Assembly (NCBI RefSeq): GCF_001662485.1
Contig: NZ_JMTM01000017.1
Span: 496,001-560,000, forward strand
Direction of reading: 5' to 3'
Origin: Flavobacterium succinicans
Lineage (GTDB): Bacteria > Bacteroidota > Bacteroidia > Flavobacteriales > Flavobacteriaceae
Length of the DNA: 64,000 bases
Shown here: positions 36,547 to 44,960 of the stretch, in pieces
Numbering within the stretch: the stretch's first letter is position 1
How the letters are laid out: the number at the start of each line of letters is the position of its first letter
Position numbers and translations under genes: made by a program
Notes under the pieces: generated by a model
Told to the model about the DNA's origin: nothing
The model's database searches: none
The model's input: the letters and a program-made list of their open reading frames with translations, nothing else

Positions 36547-36801
36547 ATGATAAATCTCAATTCTATCAACTACCGGTCTTTTATAGAGGCATATTATCCT
36601 AATTATTATTCCTGTGACTCTATATTGTTGAGTGATATTCTTTTGAGAAAACTTGAAGGAGAAGTAATTGATGCTGACGATGAAGTGTTGATTGAAGGTT
36701 GGGACATTAAAAAGAATTTGCTCGAATTGGATACTATCATTATGGAAAAGGCAATGAAAAATTATTTTGCTATTCATTATCTTGAATACAATAGGTTATA
36801 A
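36547..36801 (+). CDS. Small hypothetical protein after the endonuclease gene
   Basis: An 84-aa acidic, soluble protein ('ILLRKLEGEVIDADDEVLIEGWDIKKNLLELDTIIMEKAMKNYFAIHYLEYNRL') with no recognised domain. It begins 37 bases after the endonuclease stop and is followed by a clear terminator, so it is plausibly the last gene of the restriction-modification transcript. It could instead be a remnant of the host gene at the insertion site. Confidence 0.55.
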   Translation: MINLNSINYRSFIEAYYPNYYSCDSILLSDILLRKLEGEVIDADDEVLIEGWDIKKNLLELDTIIMEKAMKNYFAIHYLEYNRL

Positions 36802-36812
36802 TTAATAGAAAC

Positions 36813-36851
36813 AAAAACGCTTCTCCATTCCCAGAGAAGCGTTGTTTTTTT
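36813..36851 (+). terminator. Terminator ending the R-M transcript
   Basis: A perfect 10-bp stem AACGCTTCTC/GAGAAGCGTT (36816-36825 and 36834-36843), an eight-base loop and a seven-T tail one base later. A run of five A's upstream may give weak function in the other direction. Confidence 0.85.
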
Positions 36852-36877
36852 AATGTTGTTCGAAACCTATTCGTGGT

Positions 36878-36953
36878 GGCTAGCCCCGGGAGTAGTGGCA
36901 TCCTTTGTGGCCGGGGTTCGGCTACAAAGATAGAACGAATCACGGGAGGGGAC
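36878..36953 (+). repeat. Dispersed repeat family A, copy 3
   Basis: It begins GGCTAGCCCCGGGAGTAGTGG and has the core hairpin CTTTGTGGCC/GGCTACAAAG. The right end is diverged compared with the other copies. It lies between the restriction-system terminator and the ene-reductase stop. Confidence 0.75.
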
Positions 36954-36966
36954 GTACTTGCGGTCC

Positions 36967-38082
36967 TTAGGCGGGCTGCTCCCAAAATGGATAATCGGTA
37001 TAGCCACGGCTGCTGCCTCCTCCAAAAAGCGTGTGGGTGTCGCTGATGGGATTGAGTGGGGCATCTAGAAGCAGGCGTTGGGGATAATCGGGATTGGTCA
37101 AGAAGTTGCGGCCAAAACCAATTAAGTCCACGAGTTGCGCGGCTAGTAATTGCTCACCTTCTTCGGGAGTTTTTTTTCCAGTGGCGATGATGGTGTTGTT
37201 GAAATCCTTTCTGAGTTGAATTCTATAATCCATTGGAATTTGCGGTGCATTGTCCCAGTCGGCTTCGCATAAATGGATATAAGCAATGTCGAGGGCGTTG
37301 AGTTGAACTACAGCAAGGGCAATGGTTTCTAGGATTTCGGGATCGCTCAATCCTTTGAAAAGAACTGTAGGCGACAAGCGAACGCCTGTTTTTTCTTTCC
37401 CTATTGCTTTTACCACGGCAGTAGTGGTTTCGATCAAAAAGCGGATGCGGTTTTCCTTACTTCCTCCGTAGTTATCGGTTCGTTGATTGCTGTTGGTTCT
37501 CAAAAACTGGTCGATGAGGTAACCATTGGCAGCGTGAATTTCTACGCCATCAAAACCAGCTGCGATTGCGTTTTTGGCACCTTGCACAAATTCGGCAATG
37601 GTTTGGTCTATGTCGGACTGTGTCATGGCTTTTGGTTCGTCTGCGGGTACAAAAGTTGCATCGCCATTGGGTGCGCCATCAAATAGGTACACATTGGTAT
37701 TTTGTGCGGTTATCGCCGATGGCGCTATGGGTTGCAGACCATTGACTTTGGCACTACCTACACGTCCAACATGCCATAATTGGATAAAAATGGCGCTTCC
37801 TGCTTGGTGAACGGCTTGGGTCGTCAATTTCCAACCTTCGATTTGTTCGTCAGTGTAAATTCCGGGAGTTTTGGCGAAGCCGGTGCCTTGGAGTGAAACT
37901 TGTGCGGCTTCGGTAACGATAATCCCTGCCGAAGCACGTTGTGCATAATATTCAGCCATTAATGCATTTGGAATTTCGCCTGGTTCTGAAGCCCTAGAAC
38001 GCGTCATTGGTGCCATAAGGAATCGGTTTTTTAATTCGATGGCCCCTAACTGATACTTTGAAAATAAATGTGGTAAATTCAT
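36967..38082 (-). CDS. Old Yellow Enzyme family alkene reductase
   Basis: A 371-aa FMN-containing ene-reductase. 'FLMAPMTRSRASEPGEIPNALMAEYYAQRASAGIIVTEA' is the classical OYE flavin-binding start. 'QLWHVGRVGS', the His/Asn pair in 'VEIHAANGYLIDQFLRTNSNQRTDNYGGS' and the C-terminal 'LIGFGRNFLTNPDYP' complete the family pattern. It reduces activated C=C bonds, nitro esters or similar electrophiles with NADPH. The neighbouring gene upstream on the same strand is a nitroreductase, another flavin-dependent detoxification enzyme. Confidence 0.95.
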   Translation of the reverse strand: MNLPHLFSKYQLGAIELKNRFLMAPMTRSRASEPGEIPNALMAEYYAQRASAGIIVTEAAQVSLQGTGFAKTPGIYTDEQIEGWKLTTQAVHQAGSAIFIQLWHVGRVGSAKVNGLQPIAPSAITAQNTNVYLFDGAPNGDATFVPADEPKAMTQSDIDQTIAEFVQGAKNAIAAGFDGVEIHAANGYLIDQFLRTNSNQRTDNYGGSKENRIRFLIETTTAVVKAIGKEKTGVRLSPTVLFKGLSDPEILETIALAVVQLNALDIAYIHLCEADWDNAPQIPMDYRIQLRKDFNNTIIATGKKTPEEGEQLLAAQLVDLIGFGRNFLTNPDYPQRLLLDAPLNPISDTHTLFGGGSSRGYTDYPFWEQPA

Positions 38083-38156
38083 AATCTGTTTATATTTGTT
38101 ATGGAAAAATTTGTTACTTGTTATAGGGTAGTAGGGTTTTGGGTAATTGGGTAAAA

Positions 38157-38233
38157 TGTTTAAGGGTTTAAGGTTTAAATGTTTAAGGGTTTAAAAGTTT
38201 AAGGGTTTGAAATTTAAGTGTTTAAGGTTAAGT
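38157..38233 (+). repeat. Degenerate GTTTAAGG tandem repeats
   Basis: About eight imperfect copies of a GTTTAAGGGTTTAA-like unit in the 200-base gap between the ene-reductase and nitroreductase genes. Both flanking genes are on the minus strand. No other signal is seen. Confidence 0.65.
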
Positions 38234-38282
38234 TTTAAACTGTTTTCTATATGCCTGCTATATTCTAAACTCTACCTTCAAC

Positions 38283-38939
38283 TTATTTCCACGTTACGAT
38301 TTCTTCGATTGTTCTTCTGGTTTTTGAGCGCGGTTCGATTACTCGGTAGCCAAAAGCGACCATATAAGCCAAGCCGTATTGGGTGGTGTCGATGTCAAAA
38401 TGTTCGGCTAGGATGGCTTCGGATATTTTTTGGCTAAAGCCTTCGATAGGGCAAGAATCTATGCCAATCATGGCGGCAGCTGTCATCATATTGCCCAATG
38501 CAATATAGTTCTGTTTAGTGGCCCAATCGAATAAATGTCGTTCGTTATTGAGATCAAAATCTGATTTTTGAAAGTCTTCAAAGAATTTGCTTCTTCCTTT
38601 GATGGTTTCTTCTGGAAGTTGTTGCACGTCTTTCATGAAATGAGCGATGTATTCGCTGTCCCATTTGGTCAAAGGTGATTTCATGGTAAGTCCTAATAGA
38701 AAATGACTTGCAGTTTCTAATTTTTTAGGAGCTCCCCACGCATTTTGTTTGAGAAGCTCTCTCAAGTTTTTATCTTGTACCACCACAAAATGCCAAGGTT
38801 CAAATCCAAATGAACTAGGCGATAAACGAGCGGTTTCTAAAATAAAATCAAAATCTTCTTTGGGTATGATTTTGTTGGTGTCGAATTCTTTGCATGCGTG
38901 ACGGAATTGAAAAGCGTACAATATTTCTTCTTTATTCAT
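38283..38939 (-). CDS. NAD(P)H nitroreductase, NfsB-like
   Basis: A 218-aa nitroreductase. The start 'FQFRHACKEFDTNKIIPKEDFDFILETARLSPSSFGFEPWHFVVVQD' is very like NfsB/dihydropteridine reductase proteins. 'WATKQNYIALGNMMTAAAMIGIDSCPIEGF' provides the dimer and flavin contacts, and the C-terminal 'AYMVAFGYR' is also conserved. It probably reduces nitroaromatics and quinones using FMN and NAD(P)H. It is upstream of, and co-directional with, the ene-reductase gene. Confidence 0.93.
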   Translation of the reverse strand: MNKEEILYAFQFRHACKEFDTNKIIPKEDFDFILETARLSPSSFGFEPWHFVVVQDKNLRELLKQNAWGAPKKLETASHFLLGLTMKSPLTKWDSEYIAHFMKDVQQLPEETIKGRSKFFEDFQKSDFDLNNERHLFDWATKQNYIALGNMMTAAAMIGIDSCPIEGFSQKISEAILAEHFDIDTTQYGLAYMVAFGYRVIEPRSKTRRTIEEIVTWK

Positions 38940-39360
38940 AGTGGATTGATTTTGAGAAAAATAAAGGTAAAATATTTTGATTGATTACAAGGTGAGATCA
39001 ACTAAAAAAGGATCGATTCTGTACCAATTTAAATTCAATCATGCCATGTAATTATTGATACTTAGTGATTTTGTAAGTAAAATTGCCGTCGATTTAGGAT
39101 GAACAATGCAATTCATTTTCAAAAAAAAAAAACTTTACTTTAGCTACGAAACAGAGCGTTACAGTAATTTTATCTTTGACTTATGTTTTCATGTTCAGTC
39201 ATTCCGACAAATGAAGAATGGCAGCGCTTGTTCAAGAGGTGCGATTTAGTTAGGTAGAATTAATAAGGTTTACTTCTTCAGGATGTCAGCAAAATGTCAA
39301 TAAGGGCTATTGATACTTGCAATTTCTAAAAAAAAAAGAAAATGAGTTACATTTTATGAG
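38940..39360. other. Intergenic DNA with a short decayed coding fragment
   Basis: No intact gene. A 24-codon plus-strand fragment starting at 39183 ('MFSCSVIPTNEEWQRLFKRCDLVR') has protein-like composition but ends at once, and could be the remains of a lost gene. A 12-base A run precedes it at about 39121. No clear promoter or terminator was seen. Confidence 0.4.
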
Positions 39361-40677
39361 TTACAGCAATTTTCCCGCCAAGAACAGCGCCGAAATGGAA
39401 AAATAAATAATCAATCCTGTAACGTCTACTAAAGTAGCCACAAAAGGTGCCGAAGCCGTAGCAGGATCGAGTTTTAGTTTACGTAATAAAAACGGAATCA
39501 GTGAACCCGAAAGTGTTCCCCATAAAACGATCAGTAGGAGCGAAGTCGAAACGCTAAGCGCCACCCAAAACCAATACGGGCCATAGTCATAAATTCCGGT
39601 TTTTTGCCAAATTGCAATGCGTACAAACCCCAAAAGTCCAAGGATGCCACCCAATAGCAATCCAGAAATCATCTCTTTTTTCATCACATACCACCAATCA
39701 CGCAACTGCAATTCTTTTAGCGCCATAGCACGGATAATCAAGGAAGCCGCTTGCGATCCTGAATTTCCGCCACTTGAAATGATTAGTGGTACGAATAGGG
39801 CTAATACTACGGCTTTGGCTATTTCTTCATCGTAATGCCCCATGGCCGAGGCGGTGAGTAATTCGCCTAAAAACAACACAATCAGCCAACCCGCACGTTT
39901 TTTAACCAAATCGGTAAGTGACGTTTTGGTATAGGAGAGATCCAATTCTTCCATACCCCCAAATTTCTGCATGTCCTCGGTATCACGTTGTTCGATTTGT
40001 TCCAACAAGTCGTCAAAAGTAACTATGCCCACCAAGATGCCTTTTTCAGTAACAATAGGCAAGGCTTCGCGATCGTATTTATCAAAAATAGCTAAGCTTT
40101 CCTCAATTTTTTCGGTAGTGCGAATGGCGATAAAGTTTCTATCCATCAGTTCCTCTATCAAAGTGGTGTCTTCTGCCATGAGTAATTGACCGATACGTAA
40201 ATCGTCAATCAGCTTGTTTTTGTCATTGACTACATAGACAAAATTGAGGGTCTCGGCTTTTTTACCATAGATTTTAATTGATTCCAACACGCGTTTTACG
40301 GTCCAATCTTTTTTCGCCTGAATATAATGAGGTGTCATGAGTCTGGCAATGCTATCACTTTCGTAGCCTAACAAATTCAGGGCTTGTTCTCTTTCTTTTT
40401 GATCCAATAAATTAATAATTTCCTTGATGATGCTATCTGGAAAATCAGTCAGTAGTAGCGTTCTATCATCAGGAGCGAGTTCATTAAACAGTTCCTTGGT
40501 GGCTTCGTTTCCCAAATTCAAAATGAGTTCTTGTTGAATCTCACTGTCAAAATACGGAAACACCTCGGCTTTGGCATCACCTGCCAATAGAAGAAAGGAA
40601 AGCACGCGATCTTTACTGTTTTTTTGGGTCAGTTGGTCGGCAATATCGGCTGGATGTTGGGAAGTGATGTGATCCAT
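39361..40677 (-). CDS. mgtE: Magnesium transporter MgtE
   Basis: A 438-aa Mg2+ channel. Its layout is an N-terminal MgtE_N helical domain (about 1-115), paired CBS domains (about 120-240; 'VVNDKNKLIDDLRIGQLL', 'LPIVTEKGILVGIVTFDDLLE') and five transmembrane helices after residue 255. The last include the pore signature 'LIISSGGNSGSQAASLIIRA' and 'PATASAPFVATLVDVTGLIIYF'. The N-terminal and CBS domains sense cytosolic Mg2+ and close the channel. The length is near the family norm of about 450. Confidence 0.97.
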   Translation of the reverse strand: MDHITSQHPADIADQLTQKNSKDRVLSFLLLAGDAKAEVFPYFDSEIQQELILNLGNEATKELFNELAPDDRTLLLTDFPDSIIKEIINLLDQKEREQALNLLGYESDSIARLMTPHYIQAKKDWTVKRVLESIKIYGKKAETLNFVYVVNDKNKLIDDLRIGQLLMAEDTTLIEELMDRNFIAIRTTEKIEESLAIFDKYDREALPIVTEKGILVGIVTFDDLLEQIEQRDTEDMQKFGGMEELDLSYTKTSLTDLVKKRAGWLIVLFLGELLTASAMGHYDEEIAKAVVLALFVPLIISSGGNSGSQAASLIIRAMALKELQLRDWWYVMKKEMISGLLLGGILGLLGFVRIAIWQKTGIYDYGPYWFWVALSVSTSLLLIVLWGTLSGSLIPFLLRKLKLDPATASAPFVATLVDVTGLIIYFSISALFLAGKLL

Positions 40678-40979
40678 GGAAGAGAAGTTATTTGTTTTTT
40701 TGATCCTACGACTAGCATTCCTTCAAAGAAGGTTTTGGCAAAAAGAATGGTGTTTTGTAACCTATTGCTTTTTGTTGATTGATTTTGCTTCAAATTTAAG
40801 GCATTATTTTATAGGATTAAGCGCTTCGCAGAGGATTAACCTAATTTTAAGCTCGAAGATGCCATTGATTATTCAGATTTTGGATAACAGTAATGTAACA
40901 TCTGATTTCATTTAGCTAATATATTTAAACTATAAGCTACTTTTCAGTCTGCCAAACCAAATTCTCAGTCTATGATGGT
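40678..40979. other. Intergenic DNA upstream of mgtE
   Basis: About 300 bases with no convincing gene. A 79-codon plus-strand frame starts within it at 40676, but its residues look random and it overlaps the mgtE start. No riboswitch-like magnesium sensor could be recognised by eye. Confidence 0.4.
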
Positions 40980-41912
40980 TTATTTTACCAAAGGATATAA
41001 AAAAGCCGCAATGTAATCCGTAGTTTGTGTCACATTTTCGGGATTAGCGGCAAAAGAATGACTGGTAGAAATATAAGTAAGTAAGTCGGTTTTTATTGCT
41101 AATGTTTTTACTAAATTATTCAGATAAAAACTGCCATATATATAAAAACCGTTATCGTCTAAGCCTTCATTGTAAGGCACAACGGGGTCTTGGTTGCAAT
41201 GAATAAAAGCAACAGGTGCATCTCCGGTTTTAATGATACTTGGATTTGTAAGCCCGCCAGCGATGCTTATAATAGCTTTAACACTTGAACTGAAATTCAA
41301 ATTACCTGAGTTTCCTTCAATAGTTCCCCATTTTGTTTGATTGATAATAATTGGCGCTTCGTCTTGGTTTAAATACCCAACATTCAAACAAGTAACTGCG
41401 CCTGCAGAACCTCCTAAAATAAATACTTTAGAAGCATCAATTCTAAGTTTTGCTGCGTTAGCCTTTGCAAATCGGATAGCAGCTCGTAAATCTTGTTGTG
41501 CCCGCCAAACTGCCTCTGAATATGTTTTCTCATTTTTAGGTTGTTCGTATCCTAAACGGTAATTAATGGACATGCTTACATAGCCTTTTTTTGTCAAGGT
41601 TTCACAAAGTCTAACGGTACCTGGGTTTTCTTTTGAGCCTTCTATAAAACCTCCTCCGTGAATCGCAATTATTAGCGGTCTAGTGGTTTGATTGTCTTCG
41701 GTAGGTTGGTATAAATCATATTTTAGTATTTGATTATTTCCCTCAATGTTTAAAGCATTGGCATAGGTTAAATCGGCTGTTTTGGAAACAGTATACAAAT
41801 TGTCAATGTATTTCGTTTGAGTTGTGGGTTGTACGTTGGTGTTATCGTTCGAACTGCACTGAATAGAACAGCAACTTACAAGACAGGCAAATACTACTAA
41901 ATGATTTTTCAT
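40980..41912 (-). CDS. Lipoprotein esterase (alpha/beta-hydrolase)
   Basis: A 310-aa alpha/beta-hydrolase of the carboxylesterase/BD-FAE type. The oxyanion motif is 'IAIHGGGFIEGSK', the nucleophile elbow 'LGGSAGAVTCLNVGYL', and a C-terminal 'STSHSFAAN' supplies the likely catalytic His. The ATG at 41912 starts a lipoprotein signal rich in cysteine ('VVFACLVSCCSIQCSSND'), with the lipid Cys probably Cys19. The frame could be read from 41954, but that would put a non-signal extension before the hydrophobic core. It is anchored in the outer or inner membrane; the substrate is unknown. Confidence 0.88.
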   Translation of the reverse strand: MKNHLVVFACLVSCCSIQCSSNDNTNVQPTTQTKYIDNLYTVSKTADLTYANALNIEGNNQILKYDLYQPTEDNQTTRPLIIAIHGGGFIEGSKENPGTVRLCETLTKKGYVSMSINYRLGYEQPKNEKTYSEAVWRAQQDLRAAIRFAKANAAKLRIDASKVFILGGSAGAVTCLNVGYLNQDEAPIIINQTKWGTIEGNSGNLNFSSSVKAIISIAGGLTNPSIIKTGDAPVAFIHCNQDPVVPYNEGLDDNGFYIYGSFYLNNLVKTLAIKTDLLTYISTSHSFAANPENVTQTTDYIAAFLYPLVK

Positions 41913-42173
41913 AATTTTTGAATTTAAAATGATTACTATTTCATAGTATCCCAAATTGCGTATTCGAAAACTATTACAGCGGAATTAGTCCACCTTTTTG
42001 CATACAATTGAGGAGTTTAGTGACGCTACTTCTTTTGTTTACGCACTTGATTGATTAGTCAAATGTAATCTTCGATGTCTTTTTCAAAACCTAAAACTGA
42101 CGCTCATTTTTGAATTCAAAATACAAAAGTATTGCCTTTTTCGAAAACAGTCTGTCCGCTCTTCTGTTTGTTA

Positions 42174-42206
42174 AAACAGTAAGCATCGACGGGAAGCTTA
42201 CTGTTT
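42174..42206 (-). terminator. Hairpin downstream of the SDR-like gene
   Basis: A perfect 11-bp stem AAACAGTAAGC/GCTTACTGTTT with an 11-base loop, in the 382-base gap between the SDR-like gene and the esterase. On the minus strand it is followed by a short T-run (TTTT), which fits a terminator for the genes at 42295-43340. Nothing else was identified in the gap. Confidence 0.55.
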
Positions 42207-42294
42207 AATTTGGGATTAATCTAATGCTTTAGACTAATTTCAATTCATTTGGTTTAATTCGATTGCTTAAACTGTCTAATTATCAATGAAACCT

Positions 42295-42915
42295 CTATGA
42301 ATTTACTAAACCAATTCTTGTCTTATTGAATTTTGCTTCGCCAATTTCCTTTGCGATAAAATGACCTACATTTCCTGCGGAAATTTGTTTGGCTTCACTT
42401 TTTGGGAAATAGTTTTCTTGTGAAAAATAGTTTCCATCTGCATCGCCTTCTACCACCATAGTGGGGCAAATGAAAATATAGTTAAGGTCTAAAGGTGCAA
42501 TGCTGGTATAAGCCTCCCAATGATCGGCTCTTTGATGTTTTAGAAAATCGGGTTGTCCTGCCAAATCTCTACGCAAGGTTTTGTTGTCGTGTAAAGTAAG
42601 CCCTGAACCAGCAACTAAAATTAATCTTTGCTCTTCGGAAACGAATTTGGCCAATGTTTTTCCGATGGGAGCCACTACCATTGTTGGGTCTTCGTAATTT
42701 CGGTTTCCAACAGCCGATACAATGACATCAAATCCTTTGATGGCTGCTGCAATTTTAGATTCATCATTCAGTTCTCCTGTAATGATGTTTACATTTTCAG
42801 AATAGTCGGTTTGGCGAATGTAGACGCTTACTTCATTTCCTGCTTTTAGATTTTCTTTTACAATTTGTTTTCCCATTAAGCCTGTTGCTCCGAAAACGAT
42901 TACTTTTTTTGACAT
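42295..42915 (-). CDS. NAD(P)-binding SDR/NmrA-like oxidoreductase
   Basis: A 206-aa Rossmann-fold protein. 'VIVFGATGLMGKQIVKENLKAGNEVSVYIRQ' is the G-x-x-G-x-x-G dinucleotide motif of atypical short-chain dehydrogenases, and 'FDVIVSAVGNR' and 'RLILVAGSGLTL' continue the fold. The classical YxxxK pair is not present; 'HQRADHWEAY' sits at the equivalent place. The exact reaction is unknown. It is co-transcribed with the DUF5519 gene (2-base gap), and an AraC-type regulator lies just upstream. Confidence 0.85.
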   Translation of the reverse strand: MSKKVIVFGATGLMGKQIVKENLKAGNEVSVYIRQTDYSENVNIITGELNDESKIAAAIKGFDVIVSAVGNRNYEDPTMVVAPIGKTLAKFVSEEQRLILVAGSGLTLHDNKTLRRDLAGQPDFLKHQRADHWEAYTSIAPLDLNYIFICPTMVVEGDADGNYFSQENYFPKSEAKQISAGNVGHFIAKEIGEAKFNKTRIGLVNS

Positions 42916-42917
42916 AA

Positions 42918-43340
42918 TTATTTTATTGAGTGGTTGTTTATTTTAGAAAGTAAAGTTTCAATTGAAAGTCCCATGAGTCTTTCATAATTTAGTTGAAAAA
43001 GCCAAATAGCATGTTCAGCATCGCTTTTAGTAGTGATTTTGAATAGTACCCAACCTTCATATTCTCCGCTATAAGGGAATTTTTGAGCCAAATTGTTTTT
43101 TAGCAGCGGTATTCTTAGTTCATTAGTTGTGGCCAAATGCACTGTGCCATCTAAATGAATGTGTCCTATTTCATTTTTGCCTACGTAAAAATCTGCACCA
43201 TCTACTTTGGTGTTGTTGTACAAATCCCAATGGGTTGCAGCCATTACATTTGGCCACTGTTGAATGGCATGGCTTACCATTTGTGGGTAAGTAGTTAATA
43301 CTGGTGGTGGAATAATAAGTCCTTTTTCTTCGAGTGTCAT
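42918..43340 (-). CDS. DUF5519 (luciferase-like) domain protein
   Basis: A 140-aa protein. 'GADFYVGKNEIGHIHLDGTVHLATTNELRIPLL' followed by 'GWVLFKITTKSDAEHAIWLFQLNYERL' matches the DUF5519 domain, found in fungal-luciferase-like and many bacterial small proteins. The conserved features are F-x-x-G-x-x-E-I-G-H-x-H and D-A-E-H-A. The biochemical role is not known. It is followed after 2 bases by the SDR-like gene, and the AraC-like regulator at 43419-44279 is next upstream, so the three may form one responsive unit. Confidence 0.75.
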   Translation of the reverse strand: MTLEEKGLIIPPPVLTTYPQMVSHAIQQWPNVMAATHWDLYNNTKVDGADFYVGKNEIGHIHLDGTVHLATTNELRIPLLKNNLAQKFPYSGEYEGWVLFKITTKSDAEHAIWLFQLNYERLMGLSIETLLSKINNHSIK

Positions 43341-43418
43341 ACGTATACTTTAGCTACTGCAAAGATGAGGACTATGATACAGATGAGGTTAGGACAAATC
43401 GTAGGTTTATCGGTACTT

Positions 43419-44279
43419 TTAGATTTTGTTTTTTCTGAAATCTAGGGGAGAAAGTCCAACTTCTTTTTTGAAATATCTGGCAAAGTAGCTGCTGTCATCA
43501 AAACCGAGTTGGTCGGCAATTTGGCTTACCGTCAATTCAGAAAAATGAAGAAATTGTTGGGCTTCCAGAATAATTCGTTCTTTGATTATCTCGGTGGTTG
43601 TTTTTCCGCTAGTTGCTTTGATGAAAGTATTTAAAAGATGGGCAGAAATATTCAGTTGTGAGGCGTAATCAGAAACAGAAAGGTTTTTGTTGAAATTTAA
43701 TTCGACTAAATTTTTAAACTGCTTAAAAATTACGATTTGATGTTTGTGATTGTTTTGTTCGTTTTTGGCTGAAAATAATTTTTGGATACATCTTAATAAA
43801 ACCAACAATAATGCTTGGATGGTATCGTGGTTTTGTTCACTGTTTTTCGATTCATGAAAAAGTAAATCTACGATAGGTTTCAATGCCTTTATGTCTTCGT
43901 TTTTAAGTTGCAAAAATGGATTTTCGTATAAATTATCCAAATAAGAAAGCTCGAAAAGAATGTTTTTATTCTGAAAGATTTGCAGAAAAAAGGATTCTGT
44001 AAATGCAATTACAAAGCCTTCAATGTCTTCCCATTCTTCAAATAAATGCAATTGTCCTGGCGAAATAAAAAACAAAGTGTTTTCAAAAACAGTATAATTT
44101 TTAAAGTCAATATGCTGTTTGCTTTTACCATTTGTAATCCACATGATACTGTAAAAATTGTGCTTATGTGGAAATTCGATATTTTCAGGTTCAACCATAT
44201 CTTCAAAACGGTCCACCAAAAAATCAACCTGTTTTTCAGATTGATTGATAAGGTCGGCAATGGATATGGTTTTGAACAT
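43419..44279 (-). CDS. AraC-family transcriptional regulator
   Basis: A 286-aa regulator. It has an N-terminal cupin-like sensing domain ('FPHKHNFYSIMWITNGKSKQHIDFKNYTVFENTLFFISPGQLHLF') and a C-terminal double helix-turn-helix (about 195-286) with 'LSVSDYASQLNISAHLLNTFIKATSGKTTTEIIKERIILEAQQFL' and 'LTVSQIADQLGFDDSSYFARYFKKEVGLSPLDFRK'. It is read in the same direction as the DUF5519 and SDR-like genes 80 bases downstream and is the likely regulator of them. The effector is unknown. Confidence 0.94.
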   Translation of the reverse strand: MFKTISIADLINQSEKQVDFLVDRFEDMVEPENIEFPHKHNFYSIMWITNGKSKQHIDFKNYTVFENTLFFISPGQLHLFEEWEDIEGFVIAFTESFFLQIFQNKNILFELSYLDNLYENPFLQLKNEDIKALKPIVDLLFHESKNSEQNHDTIQALLLVLLRCIQKLFSAKNEQNNHKHQIVIFKQFKNLVELNFNKNLSVSDYASQLNISAHLLNTFIKATSGKTTTEIIKERIILEAQQFLHFSELTVSQIADQLGFDDSSYFARYFKKEVGLSPLDFRKNKI

Positions 44280-44466
44280 TCTGCAAAGATACTAAAGTCA
44301 AGGTTTTGACAAGTGGTTTGAGTTTAGAGAATCGTCATCGCTAACTAGCCTCAGTTTGTCTCAAAACCTAAGCCATGCTACCTTAGGCATCTCAGAAAGT
44401 TTATTGTTCAGCAATATAAAAGGTTCGCAAAATTTATGAGAAAGTTTTCAAATTGAGTTATTATAG

Positions 44467-44707
44467 AAAAAAAATATCAGAATTCTACAGAGCGTTGAGG
44501 ATAAAAGCGCCACAGTTGTAAATAGAGAAAAATGTAAGAGGAGTTTGGAGAAAGAAGTTTTTCTCGTAAAGAAAATTTAAAACTCAGGGCAAGAAACTTA
44601 TTTCTAAAGAAGAAATGAAGTTAGAAATCTTTGATAGATTGAAATTTGGTTTAACAGAAAAAGAAGATATTCTGCTTCGAATTATACAACTATTGAATAG
44701 CTATTAA
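44467..44707 (+). pseudogene. Probable decayed coding remnant
   Basis: Within the 680-base gap at 44280-44960, two open stretches follow one another in different frames: 44467-44580 ('KSATVVNREKCKRSLEKEVFLVKKI') and, one frame over, about 44575-44707 ('QGKKLISKEEMKLEIFDRLKFGLTEKEDILLRIIQLLNSY'). Both have normal lysine/glutamate-rich protein composition, and they join with a single frameshift. No family could be named. The rest of the gap shows no gene. Confidence 0.35.
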
Positions 44708-44960
44708 GTTAATTATTAGCTTAAAGTGACGTTTTTTTTATATAAAATATAGTATAAAAAAAAACTATAGATTTGCAGCGATTAAACTAAATGAAAGAAA
44801 GTAAACCACACCAACAATGGCTCATTTATTTGGATATTCTGTTTAATAGAATACCTAATTTTTCTTTCATTTATTAAGTTTAAGTCTATTTAAAACTACA
44901 ATTTCGAATTACAATTTTTGAATTATAATTTCTATCATAGCTGTTGGTTTAATTTTCTAT

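Noticed and set aside
38157..38233. Tandem GTTTAAGG repeats as an origin or iteron cluster
   Set aside because: The units are too degenerate, no replication gene is nearby, and such AT-rich tandem filler is common in flavobacterial gaps.
40676..40915. 79-codon plus-strand frame in the gap upstream of mgtE
   Set aside because: It overlaps the mgtE start, has no protein-like pattern and no promoter of its own; it appears to be chance.
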